NCBI GenBank assembly: GCA_031761405.1
Contig: JASEVX010000011.1
Coordinates: 28,626,874 to 28,690,873, forward strand
DNA from: Serripes groenlandicus
Taxonomy: Eukaryota; Mollusca; Bivalvia; Cardiida; Cardiidae
Direction of reading: 5' to 3'
DNA length: 64,000 bases
Part shown: one piece after another, positions 35,877-48,800 of the stretch
Position numbering within the stretch: position 1 is the first letter of the stretch
How the letters are laid out: each line of letters starts with the position of its first letter
The notes under the pieces: generated by a model
Databases searched by the model: none
Told to the model about the DNA's origin: nothing
What the model saw: the letters and a program-made list of their open reading frames with translations, nothing else
Program-made: the position numbers and the translations under genes

Positions 35877-36575
35877 AGATCATTTTCTAGTGTTTAATTC
35901 ATGTTCTTTTTCGGCTCCACTTGGACGCTTTGTGTGAGGATATTGAATAACTCAACAATTGCTACCGGCAACTGAGGTAATTAGATAATTATAACATTGA
36001 TTTCATCATGCCTTTGATCTGTTCGCCGAGTATGTCAATAAACAAGTGCATCGTCGGTCATTCAGTAACTTGGATATTTCAAAGGTCTGCATCTGATTTA
36101 TTAAAAACAGTTATTTCCGATCAATATGTATATCATTTTGCAGTAATGTTGTTAAAGTCTGTCCGGACAACCAAGCAGATATGAAACCAAACTCATTTGC
36201 AAATACTAATATCTTAACCTAAGCGCACACAGGAGCTTGGCTATCATCTTATTCTGCTCTGAGATGAAGATACAAATTGAGAATGTCCTCTTTAACCCTC
36301 GTGGCTGGTTTGTTAATCCAATTATCTTTTCCATAAATATTCACAGGGTCAATCCATTCATCCTTATTGCATTGTAACGAGCTACATTTTTAAACTTTAG
36401 ATTTTAATGAATATCAATTAAAACCTGTTATTTCTAATAGAATACTATTGAGTAAAAACTATGAATTATTTAGATGTGTTTTTAAGTGTAACAATTAGTA
36501 ATGTTTTTCAATCAAAGTAAATGGAAACACGTTATTTGACAGAAGCCGATCTTTACGAATAGTGTTGTTAACAAA

Positions 36576-36891
36576 ATGTTGCGAATTATATACTGTTTGT
36601 TAGTCAAAAGTATTTTAGTTGCACAAATCAGAAGCGAAATATATGGAGATCTAACGTTTTCACGTATACATGATTTAGATGATGCCAAATGTACTGATGC
36701 GGAAGTTGTTTTCATTAAATATCTCAACAGCCGCATAAGATGCGCTGCATATTGCAAAAATGATTTCCAATGTAGGAGTATTTTTTACAATATCCAATTA
36801 AAACTTTGTGTTGCATGTAACAAGGCGTATAACTCGATGTCTGGACTAGTTACAGAAACGGGGACGGAGTATTTCAATATCAAGATTGACG
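36576..36891 (+). CDS. Gene B exon 1
   Basis: 316 nt from ATG to donor GTAAAT (phase 1). Signal peptide region identical to gene A. Changes include Asn59 to Tyr, Ser76 to Leu and Arg78-region RCV to LCV. Confidence 0.85.
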
Positions 36892-39800
36892 GTAAATTTA
36901 TTTTACTTATTCATATGGTCTTCTTGACCAATATCCTGCTGTACTTAAATATGATCTACGTTTGTCGGACTAAACGAATTTAATTCATATTTACGAACAG
37001 TATGGATCGTCCATGTAGTATGATCTTAGTCAAAAGAAGCGCTGTGAGGAAAGATCTTGATGTGCAATTTCTCGATTGTCAGATGTCACTTCATCTGTAT
37101 AACGAAAGCTAAATAGGTACAAAGCGAACGAATACAATTTTTTAAGAGAATTAGTTAATCCAAAATAACTAAACAGCATGCCTGTGTTTCTTTGTTAAGG
37201 CCAACTATATGAAGACAAAGTAATTGTGTTTCATGCTAGTGTAACATGAACAAAGTATAGGTATACATATCACTTATACAGCCTTGCTGTGGTAGCCGGT
37301 TGTTATAGCGACGTTGATAGAGTGGTTGACCTTTTTTTAAAGTTAAGCGACGTTCATCGCGGTAAGTGCCTGGATGGGTGACCCGCGATGGCTTAACTCT
37401 GGTAAACGTTACACTAGAATTACTTTAACTTGGGTGTTTTAAACACCAGAGGTCTATATTAAGTTATACGAATATCATACAATACAGTTTTCAAGTTAAC
37501 GGTAATCTGATTTAACTTTACCAACTGTTTTCCAGTCAGCTTTCTGCGGGAATTCGATTTAACCTCAATGTTTCGTTTCCATCCAATTATTGAATGGAAT
37601 AGAACCAGTAAGGTTTAATCAAATTCCCGGGGAAGTCCGTCAGTCCGAAAGCTAAATTATGTACATAGCGGATGCAAATTACTTTGTTATGGGACAAAAC
37701 TGAAGCCAAAATAAATAAGTGTATAAGCCAACAGAATAAAATGAGTGCAAACCTTTCGTGAATTACTGTACTAAGAGTCGAAAATGATACCCAAAAAATG
37801 GGAAGCATGCTTGAATGTTTATTTTTTTTCATTAAAAACCCAATGCTGATTTTCTTTTACCTCTTTCCGACAAACAAAGGCTGTCGGACGTCTCAACAGC
37901 AGATAATTTTGAAAATATTGTGTCAAAAGAAGGCATTGGTCACAAAGAGTAAACTCTCCTATCTCTTTTTCAAACTCGTCTGTTGTTAATTTGCTGTATG
38001 TGGGAAAAGGTTGAATCGTTGTTTGGTATACTTGTTCTTCCTTCAGACACACTGCGTAAAGACTGCAAACAGATCCTAGAAGACATTCCAAACGCTCCTA
38101 GTGACGTATACTCCGTCTTACCACCGGGGGCGAGAGAGGCCGTCACTCTGGCATGTGATATGGACACTGATGGTGGCGGTTGGACGGTATATTGCTTTAA
38201 CATTTTATCACATATAACAACTCTGCAGCAGGAGACTTTGAAAACACCTCAGCAAATCAATGGAAACTCTCAATAAAAGATACTTATTCTTTATGTTTCC
38301 AGCTGAAGACATTGTGGTAAAAGAAAGAAATTGACCACTGTGTTTTCAAATATAGCCTGCTGCATAGGATTCAAAATGCGTTTGTATGCGTTGTAAATAT
38401 GATACCTTTTGTATGTAAGTCCAACGCTGCACAATGTCATTACAAGAATTAGTATTGAACGATGAACTTTGTTCATTGCTGAGTAATCCTCCGTGGCCGA
38501 GTTGTTAAAGTCGGGGATTTAGAACCGGGCATTTTTATAGTTTGTTGCGTTTTATTTCACACCAATTTCAATAGAGTTGTAGTCGAACATTTCGTATACT
38601 GAATTGACCAGTGCTTCCGATATAATTCATTTTGACAACGTTTCGTTAATTATAATACTATTATGATAAAAACAAACAAGGTAACCATTTTTTTTTTAAT
38701 TTCTGAACATTTTTTCCTAAACAATTTTGGTTTTAGAAAACTGCTTTATTATAACAGAATTGAGAATTCCAAATTCCATATTTTGGAACATAATGCGTAT
38801 TCTTTTTTTAATTTAGTATGTCATTACTTTATTTTCTATGCAAAATGTTGCACATTGAATTGAAACTCGAAACCGTATGTTTGAAATGATTGCTCATTTA
38901 ACTTGGAAAGCTTTCCCTCTTTGTTTATGGAAAAATTTGAATGCTTCTATAACTATAGTGAGCAATGTGTTCAACCGCTGTTTACATATGTGATCAAAGA
39001 GTACAATTTGCATGTTCCATCGCGTTTTCCGTCGTAAATTATCGTCCTTGGTCACTGTCATATATAAATTAGGCCAGATTAAGTGGCAAAACCATTTTGC
39101 TATAATACTTGTACATGTCGCCTGCTGTAGATACATCCAAATGCCTCTGCATGTTAGAAAGCGCACAATGGTTTCTGTATGATTACGGTTACGACTTAAT
39201 CTTAATCCATGACCTTACTGTAGACAATAGACACGACTTGTGGCCCCATCACAGCACTGAACTATGCAAAGCATCAAAGACGCCGCGCATGATTTTGAAG
39301 CATGACTTAAAGGAAGCAGATGCAGTTCATTACATTTAAATAACCTGTGTAAACAAACATGATCTAGATGTTTTGAACAAGAAGGACAAATTTCCCTTTA
39401 TTTTAAAGAAGAAGGCCAAGATGTGCATATATTTCTCACCTGGCTTCCATAATCTATAATAAAAGGTTATCAAGGACAGAAAGGGTCAATTTTGACGTAG
39501 GGATTAGACTTTGTATATGCTAAGATCTATGTGATATTCAGCATGTGTAGTTTAGTCGTGAAATAACAAGTTTAGTCCTGAAACTATTTTCTTTAAAGTT
39601 TGCTTAACATTGACTACAACTTAAATGTGTAATACAAGCTGACGTTTCTTAATTTTTACCATTAAACGGTTTCAAATCTGTTCTAACTAGATCAATTAAA
39701 TAAACAAAAACATAGGTTCTGAAATATTTACTGATATTAACTTAATGTTTAACGCCTCTAGTTATAACTTCAGTTTGACACAAACTTTACAATGAGAAGG

Positions 39801-42800
39801 GGAAGTCTATTCTCCTTCTATTTTAGCAGAGGTATGATATCAACAACGGGAGTATATAAACAAAAATAACAAAGTAATTTTAACCAGTTTAATTAGAGAT
39901 TATTCAACTTATTTTTTCAAAGATAGATATTTATTATCAAAATTGAGTATTTATGAAATTTAAAAAAAGAGTTCACATTTATAGTCAACATAGAGCAAGA
40001 ATACAATAATCTGAATTTACAAACTGCATGGGGAAGAACGTTTTAAGTCTAGAAATACAATAATATTATAATTTTATGAATAGGCAAAATAATCCCCCTA
40101 AACCTTTTTCTGAGCTTTAATGAATCGGGTCGCCAGGGTCGTTAACCAAATTATTAAAAAAGCGTAGCCTAGGAAGTTTGGGAAAAGTGAAAACAAATTC
40201 GGATCTTTGTTGGATCGGATCGTCAGAGCCGTAAACCAAACTATTACAAAAGGGTAGCCCCCATTATATGTGTCTAAATGTTTGTAATAACGGTAGAAGA
40301 CGTATGTTGTACGTTGTTGTTTCTTTCATCAGTTAATATAATTTATTGATTCGTAAAGTTTTGTTGTTTTTTTTTCAAACATATTACAGAGTTTTTCTTT
40401 ACAATAATAATATTCGATTACACAACCCCATGGTAGAAAATTGAAACCTATTCAATACTGATGCCGTGTTTAGACGCGGCGTCATAATCTATCTCAGATT
40501 TTAAACATCAATTTCAGATTTGTTTTTCTAACAATATGTTTTGTCCCTGGAGAAAAGATTAAAAGCTTTGTTAATTCATAGCGATATAATCGTTTCTCCC
40601 TGGGGATCTCCCTGGGGAGATAATACATTAATTAGTCTGATCTTGAGATTTTAACCCTGTCCCACATACAGCACATCTGCAATAGACGACTTTGAAAACA
40701 CATTACCAAATATATTGAAAGCGTCTATAAAGAAAATTATGAATATTGAATAGAGTTGAAAACATTGCGTCAAATCAGGAAGAGTTTGTATATGGGAAAA
40801 TGTAATAATAATAAGTCAATTGCGAAGTGAAAAAAAAAAACACACCAAAAAAACGCAATGATTATAAATGTATTCTAATTCTTAATTGACAGGAAATTCT
40901 TAGTTTCAAAGTAACTCAATTTTTAATTGGTAAAATCATGTGGCTTAGTTTATTTGAAGTTAGAAAGTGTTACAGAAACTGATTTGCAACACTTAATTGT
41001 ATAAACGAAAGCAGCTCGTGTATGCGTGTCTTCCATGCCATGTGATTTTATACCTTGCAATTATGGACGTGTTACATGCTCCGTCTATGAGGAATTACGT
41101 TACCACTAAAGCATAGTTCTGGCTGAATAATGGTGATAATCAAATCGTATCATCTGTCGTACTTACCTCTTTCCCACATACAACAAATCCGCAGCGGACG
41201 ACTTTGAAGACATTTACTCAAGATCCGTAAAATATCTAGAAATTAAGGTATGTTTAATAAAAAAAAATGTTGAACTCATTTCGGCAAATAAAGAAATTGC
41301 TCGTTTTGAGCAATTTATCCGTTGTCATAGTGGTTTCAAAAGTCGTCTGCTGTAGATGCGTCAATATGCGTCTTTATGTGAGAAAGGGTTAATCGTAAAT
41401 ACTTTTACTAATTTTCGATATCAGCTTCTTGTTCATAAAAGACAGGCACAACTATGTCCTACCTTTGGACAGATAGTAACGCATCTTCAACATAAGGGTT
41501 AATGTACTTAAATGCACCGTGGTGTTTGATCTGATCTTGAAGAAATCACCTCCATGATGAGAGGTAATCTCAATGTACATGTATCCATTATGAGCTCGGC
41601 GGCTTCCGTATACGGTCGTTAGAGATAGGCATCGTTCGTGGGATTGTCGGTCATTTCCACCGGGAGTGACCGAAAACTAAACGTGCAAAAGCGATATCTA
41701 TCGAAATCGAACGTTATTAGCCGATTATATTGTCAATAAATGCCGACCGCGAAAGGAAATAGCTTCGCCCACTAGAGGTGTTTTTTTTCTGTGAAGGGTG
41801 TATGAAGTGCCTATCCGTAAGGCCTATTTCCTACCCTAGTTCGTTTAAATGACACAGGGAGCATGGGCAGGGACACCGTTGCCAATATATAAAATAGTTG
41901 ATTTTAATTTCTATGTGTTTTATGATGAGTTTCTGTTTTATTTTAAAGGTTTTTCAGTATAGATTTAACGGAATGGTGAGCTTTGATCGTCCGAGGGAGG
42001 AGTTCGTCCATGGATTTGGGTCGCCGTATACAGAATACTGGCTTGGTATGTCTATTAAACAATAGTTATCGCCTTTACATGGTGTGAACGCCGCTCTATG
42101 AATACCAACCGTATGCCATTATATATCAGTGAAGATCGAGATTGCCAATTTATCCATTTAGTCTATTCTGGATCTGTACTGTTGGCTAATAAGTCGTAGC
42201 TGATGTAAGAAAACGTCTGTAAAGCAGTCACCGTTTGAATACATCGCATGAATGCACAGATATTATTTATTTACACGATATTTTAGTAACGACAAGGCTA
42301 ATTGTCGTAAAAGTCATAACCGCCTCGTAGGCGTAGTGTTAGCGCGTCCACCTCCTGTGCGGGATGTGATGGCTTCGATTCCCGGCCAGGCCATGAAACG
42401 TACTTTAAACATTGTAACCATGGCTTTCCTACTCTGGTGCTCAGGATTGTACGGTTAGAAATACTAATGACTGAATGTTGTCGGGATAAATGGATCAGTG
42501 GTACTTGTAACTTACACAGAAAAACGCCGTGATATAACTGAAATTTAGTTGGAAATGGTGCTAAACTTCATTAACAAACGTAGAAGTCTTATACACCGAT
42601 CATCCAAACGTTGAAATTGTCGATATCTCGAGTACACTTTGTCCACAAAGCACTTAAAACTGCCCAACCTACACCAGTACATACAGACCCTATATTATCC
42701 GAACGATGTATAGATCGAGGTAGAAGGTTTCGAAATGTCCCATTGAACATTGGTGTTTTAATTTCCCATGTTTACTCCTGTAAGCGTTATTGGAAAGGAA

Positions 42801-45800
42801 AAGTTAATAAATTCAATCAAATGTATTTAATAAAAGATGCTATCAAAGACACTGTAGAGTAAAAACAGAAGTGTTGACCGAAGTCTTCAAACGTCCATGA
42901 AACATCGAAGCTTGATAAAGCTTTTAGCATGAATAATTCAAACGTCAATGAAACACCGAAGCTTGATAAAGCTCCTAGCATGAATAATTCATACAAAATA
43001 GATCAAAGATCACACACGTCTAATATTTTGAATTTTATAAGTTCAAGTGCTAACATACCCGAAGTTTGTTATATGAACCTATCGACACAACTATTTCATT
43101 TGGCATTGTTTGAGAAGCGAATAAAAGCCATTACATTTGCGTATAACAGTGTAAGGTCTGGAATGTATTCATATCTACCTGACAGAAACGTTATTAGGTT
43201 GTTAGCCTTATACAACAATTTAATAACAGCTCTTAACTAACGTCAATTCTTTAGTGCTCTATATGGTAGGAACATATAATCTAGGTTATCCATTCAAATA
43301 CAGTAACTATAAACTACATCTTCATACCAAGTATCACGAACATAAATTGTTAAACTACGAATCGTTTAATATTGTCAATGGTTAATACTAATTGCCAAAA
43401 GCGCATCATATATAATTCGTATTGACAACAGAAGCACAGCACTCTCTGTTAAACAAACTCATGTCATTGTTGTATTAGGTTATAACCAAAGGAAATGTAT
43501 GCTGAAGCAGCATTACATATCTTTTTATTTTGAAAGTCGGAGCGTGGAAAAATTGACATCTCTCGCGAGATACCAATATTCCCATGCGCCTTGTTATAAT
43601 TTACTAGGAACTGTATAACACATCGTTAATTGTAGGTAATTGTATAACACATCGTTAATTGTAGGTCTGGAGTCAATCCATCGTCTTACCAAGGATACTA
43701 ACTCGACCATCTACATGAGATTCGTGGATGCTGATGACAACGTCGCTGTTGAGAGTGGGAATGGGTTCAAAGTAGACGAAGGACCGATCTACAAACTACG
43801 TGTTGGAAATGGAGTTTTCTACAATGATACTACAGGTAAAATCACATTACACTGTTTAGTTATATCGTCCGTCGGTGCATCGTACAGATCTACGAATACC
43901 AGTGTTCTTTGGTAAGACATGTATTTGTATGAAGACATTTGGCTGTAATCCCAATCAAAACGCGTGCATGTTCAGTGAATGACAAAAAGATAGGCACGCT
44001 TAATTGTCATTCTGAGCCCAGTTTGAAGTCTTTTCCTACGGTGGTTACCTTACATTTATTAGGAATCGAAGGGGTCTGCAGCACCCTTGCGTAGAATCCC
44101 TTATTTAGTTTGCATTAAGTTTAGTTTAAACTTATTTATTTTACATCGATTGAGAAACAAGCTTTCATATTATATTATTTACGCCCGATGCATGCATCCT
44201 GGATATCAAACCAGTGATCGCGCCGTTTGTGTGGGAAAATCCCATAGCCAGAACCCGCTAATTATGGGACTCGAACCCAGGACCTTTGGTTCAATAGTCC
44301 GACGCTCTACCTCTGCACCACTGTCTTTCACTTATTTACCAGGGCGTTTGGTGCCCTTTTAGTTTTATTTGCATCTCGGCATTTGTTCTCATCTATCGAC
44401 TAAGCAGTGGTTTAAGCTTCAGCTCTCCCGACCCAGAAATTGATTGACAGGCTCGTAGCAGTCATATTTTTGCGACGGGGTCAGTATTCAATAAAAGTTG
44501 TCCCGTCATCTTGACATTTGTTTTCAATTGATGATGGTTTCATCTTCCTATCAAACAGTGATATAAGGGTCAGCTCTATCAGCTCTCTTGATCGAGCAAT
44601 TGATTTGTACGTGTGTAGCAGTCATAAATCCGACGGGGCTTTTACATTTTAAAGTTTTTCTCGACATTATGGCAAATGTTTTCATTTTTAGAGGAGAGTT
44701 ATTATACAGTGGTTAAAGTTTTACCTTATTTGATTGTCACGGTTGAAGCAGTCGTTCATAAAGTTGGGTCCGCGTTCACTAAAGGGTTTAAAGCATCTTG
44801 GTATTTGTATTTGTTTAGATTTGGAGAGGAGGATGGTTTTATTTTCGTATTACAAGCTTGCAGCAGTCATTTATTCGACAGGGCCCGTTTCAGTTAAAGG
44901 TTTCCTCGACTTGTTTACATTTGTTTTTATTGTCAGAGGAATAAAATTCCATCTTCCTATTTAACAATACTAGCATTTATATACAAATAGCATTCATTTA
45001 TACGTTGAGGCCCCGATCTTATATAATTAACCATTTCCCTGATAGAGACGCTTTATGACGTCCTTGCAGCAGATGGCTTTTTGAAAACATAGTGAAAAAA
45101 AAGAAATTGCTCAAAACGAGTAATTCTCCTTTTGCCACAATGTGCTCCACTATCCATTCAATTATAGAGATTTTCTTTTTTTTTTACAAAATATGTTACA
45201 AATCGTCTGCTGCAGAATTGTCGTATGATCAGACCAAAATACTTCGCTGTGAGTATAATGAATTCGACGAAAACGCATAAAAGTGTTTGACCCTTTACAT
45301 TTAAATGTTAATGAGTATGTTTTTTTAGCTCACCTATGCACAAAGTGCAAGGTGAGCTTTTGTGATCGCTCACCGTCCGTCGTCCGTCGTCGTCGTCGTC
45401 GTCCGTTCGTTCACGTTTTCCTACAAACGACTTCTCCTCCTAAACCAATTAACCAAATTCAAAATAATTTTACAGGAATGTTTCTTGGGTGGATCTCTTT
45501 CAAACTTATTCAAAGAATTCTATACCATGCAGAACTTTGGCTGCCATGGCAACAAAAAAGGGGAAATTAACCAAAACTTAAAAAATCTTCTTGTCCAAAA
45601 GTACTGGCCCGATTTGAAAATTATTTTGCACAAATGTTCCTTGGGGTACCTTCTACCAAGATTGTTCAAATATTTCCGATCCGTTGAAAAACATGGCCGC
45701 CAGGGGGCGGAGCTTATTTCCCTTATATGTGCATTGTTAAAACTTTAAAAATCTTCTTGTCCAAAAGTACTGGCTCGATTTGAAAATTATTTCACAAAAA

Positions 45801-48800
45801 TGGTCCTTTGGGCACCCTTTACCAAGATTGTTCAAATATTTCCAATCCGTTGAAAAACATGGCCGCCAGAGAGCGGAGCTTATTTCCCTTATATGTGCAT
45901 TGTTAACACTTTAAAAATCTTCTTGTCCAAAAGTACTGGCTCGATTTGAAAATTATTTCACAAAAATGGTCCTTTGGGCACCCTTTACCAAGATTGTTCA
46001 AATATTTCCAATCCGTTGAAAAACATGGCCGCCAGGGGGCGGAGCTTGTTTTCCTTATATGTGCATTGTTAAAACTTTAAAAATATTCTTGTCCAAAAGT
46101 ACTGGCCCGATTTGAAAATTATTTCACACAAATGTTCCTTGGGGCACCCTTTACCAAGATTGTTCAAATATTTCCGATCCGTTGAAAAACATGGCCGCCA
46201 GAGGGCGGAGCTTGTTTTCCTTATATGTGCATTGTTAAAACTTTAAAAATCTTCTTGTCCAAAAGTACTGGCCCGATTTGAAAATTATTTTGCACAAATG
46301 TTCCTTGGGCACCCTTTGACAAGATTGTTCAAATATTTCTGATCCGTTGAAAAACATGGCCGCCAGGGGGCGGAGTTTGTTCATAGACTCATATAGGGAA
46401 AAACCTTTAAAAATCTTCTTGTCTAAGAGTACCGGCCCGATTTGAAAATTATTTCACACAAATGTTTCTTGGGGCACCCTTTACCAAGATTGTTCAAATA
46501 TTTCCGATCCGTTGAAAAAATTGGCCGCCAAATGGGGGAGGTTGTTTTCCTTATATGTGCATTGTTAAAACTTTAGAAAATCTTCTTGTCCAAAAGTACT
46601 GGCCCGATTTGAAAATTATTTTGCACAAATGTTCCTTGGGGCACCCTTTGACAAGATTGTTCAAATATTTCCGATCCGTTGAAAAACATGGCCGCCAGGG
46701 GGCGTAGCTTGTTCATAGGCTCATATAGGGAAAAACCTTTAAAAATCTTTTTGTCTAAGAGTACCGGCCCGATTTGAAAATTATTTCACACAAATGTTTC
46801 TTGGGGCACCCTTTACCAAGATTGTTCAAATATTTCCGATCCGTTGAAAAACATGGCCGCCAGAGAGCGGAGCTTGTTTTCCTTATATGTGCATTGTTAA
46901 AACTTTAAAAATCCTCTTGTCCAAAAGTACTGGCCCGATTTGAAAATTATTTTGCACAAATGTTCCTTGGGGCACCCTTTGACAAGATTGTTCAAATATT
47001 TCCGATCCGTTGAAAAACATGGCCGCCAGGTGGCGGAGCTTGTGCATAGACTCATATAGGGAAAAACCTTTAAAAATCTTCTTGTCTAAGAGAAGAGGGT
47101 TCAGGCTTACAATATTTGGTATGTAGCATCATCTAGTGGACCTATACCAAGATTGTTCAAATTATAGCCCTGGGGTAAAAAAATGACCCCTCCCCTGGGG
47201 GTCTATTGTTTAACATAGACTCATATAGAGAAAAATTAAAAAAAAAAAAATCTGGAAGTAGAGGGCCCCGGCCTTTGATATTTGGTATGTAGCATCGTCT
47301 AGTGGACCTCTACCAAAATTGTTCAAATTATAGCCATGGGGGTAAAAAATGACCCCTTCCCTGGGGGTCACTTGTTTCACATAGACTTGTATAGGGGAAA
47401 AACTTAAAAAATCTTCTTGTCTAAAAGTTGAGGTCCCCGGCCTTTGATATTGGGTATGTAGCATCATCTAGTGGACCTCTACCAAGATCTTGTCTAAAAG
47501 TTTAATATTTGAAAACTTACTTCATCTAGTGGACCTCTACCAAGATTGTTCAAATTGTAGCCCTGGGGTAAAAAATCACCCCATCCTGGGGGTCACTTGG
47601 TTTACATATACTCATATAGGTGAAAAACTTATAAAATATTCTTGTCTAAAAGTAGAGGGCCCAGGCCTTTGATATTTGGTATGTAGCATCATCCAGTGGA
47701 CCTCTACTAAGATTGTTCAAATTATAGCCATTGGGTAAAAAATGACCCCTTCCCTGGGGGTCACTTGTTTCACATAGACTTGTATAGGGGAAAAACTTAA
47801 ACAATCTTCTTGTCTAAAAGTAGAGGGCCCAGGCCTTTGATATTGGGTATGTAGCATCATCTAGTGGACCTCTACCAAGATCTTGTCTAAAAGTTTAATA
47901 TTTGAAATCTAACTTCATCGAGTGTACTTCTACCAAGATTATTATAGCCCTGGTGTCAAACATGGCTCCACCCTGGGGATCACTTGTTTTACATAGACTT
48001 GTTAAGGTAAACACTTTAAAAATATTCTTGTCCATTTGCCATGAATGGTGCCCCTCTACTAAGACTTCAAATTATTTTGATAGGATGATAAACATGGCCA
48101 CCAGGGGGTGTTGCTTGTTTTCCGTATATATGTATAGACAAAGAACAATGAAAACTTTTTAAGTTTGATTAAATCAGGTGAGCGATATAGGACCATCATG
48201 GTCCTCTTGTTTTCCTTTTTTCCTGTCCAACTAGTTAGCACTATACAACGAACGCGAGGCCATTGCCTTTTCCCTATCTCGTTTATTTATATGAGTTATG
48301 TCCCCTGTTGAAAACTTACGCATTGGTTGGGTGTCATTTGATTGGCTGAAACAAACGTCTAACTGAGACCAGGGGCGAAGCTCCCTTTAGGCACTGTAGG
48401 CACGTGCCTACACATTTTTCCTATAAATGCCCCAAAATGCAGCTGCGGCGATACACATCTGCGTAATGTATCGACCAGATAAGCCTGCGCTGTCCGCGCA
48501 GACTGATCCGGCCGACACATTCCGTCTAAGGGGGGAAAGATAGAGTAGTGATTCCTGAAACATAAAATCAACAGGAGGCGAAAAGTGTATATCCGGGTAC
48601 GCCTGTGTGACATGCTTAAGCTGATCCGGGTCGATACTTTACGCAGAGTCCACAATGTTGATTTTATCACGAGATTGCCTACACATTGATTATTGCGAAG
48701 CTACGCCCCTGGAGACGACCATTAAAAGTCAATCATCAGATATATACAAGTGTTTGCTACTGCACAGAAACTTAAGTCTGGCTTTAATGTGATTGACGAT

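Larger units (their letters stand above)
33560..36575. other. Junction of the two units and 5' flank of gene B
   Basis: Unit 2 begins at about 34,033. No gene is seen. An open frame at 33,680-33,937 lacks a recognisable domain. From 34,400 it is collinear with the gene A flank, with a SINE at 35,258 and a MITE at 35,668. The last 180 bases before the ATG are strongly conserved. Confidence 0.55.
36892..38046 (+). other. Gene B intron 1
   Basis: 1,155 bp. Carries a TIR element with a 5S-like core (37,240-37,413) that gene A lacks, plus a shortened old MITE (37,860-38,013). Acceptor TTCCTTCAG. Confidence 0.8.
38187..41948 (+). other. Gene B intron 2
   Basis: 3,762 bp. Has a SINE stub (38,487-38,527), an extra block at about 39,010-40,880 not found in gene A, and two piggyBac-type MITEs (40,655 and 41,165). 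The open frame at 39,109-39,339 lies in the extra block and has no recognisable domain. Confidence 0.75.
42046..43664 (+). other. Gene B intron 3
   Basis: 1,619 bp. SINE at 42,318-42,570, then a block from about 42,705 to 43,600 unlike gene A. The acceptor region is locally duplicated (43,610-43,664). Confidence 0.75.
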
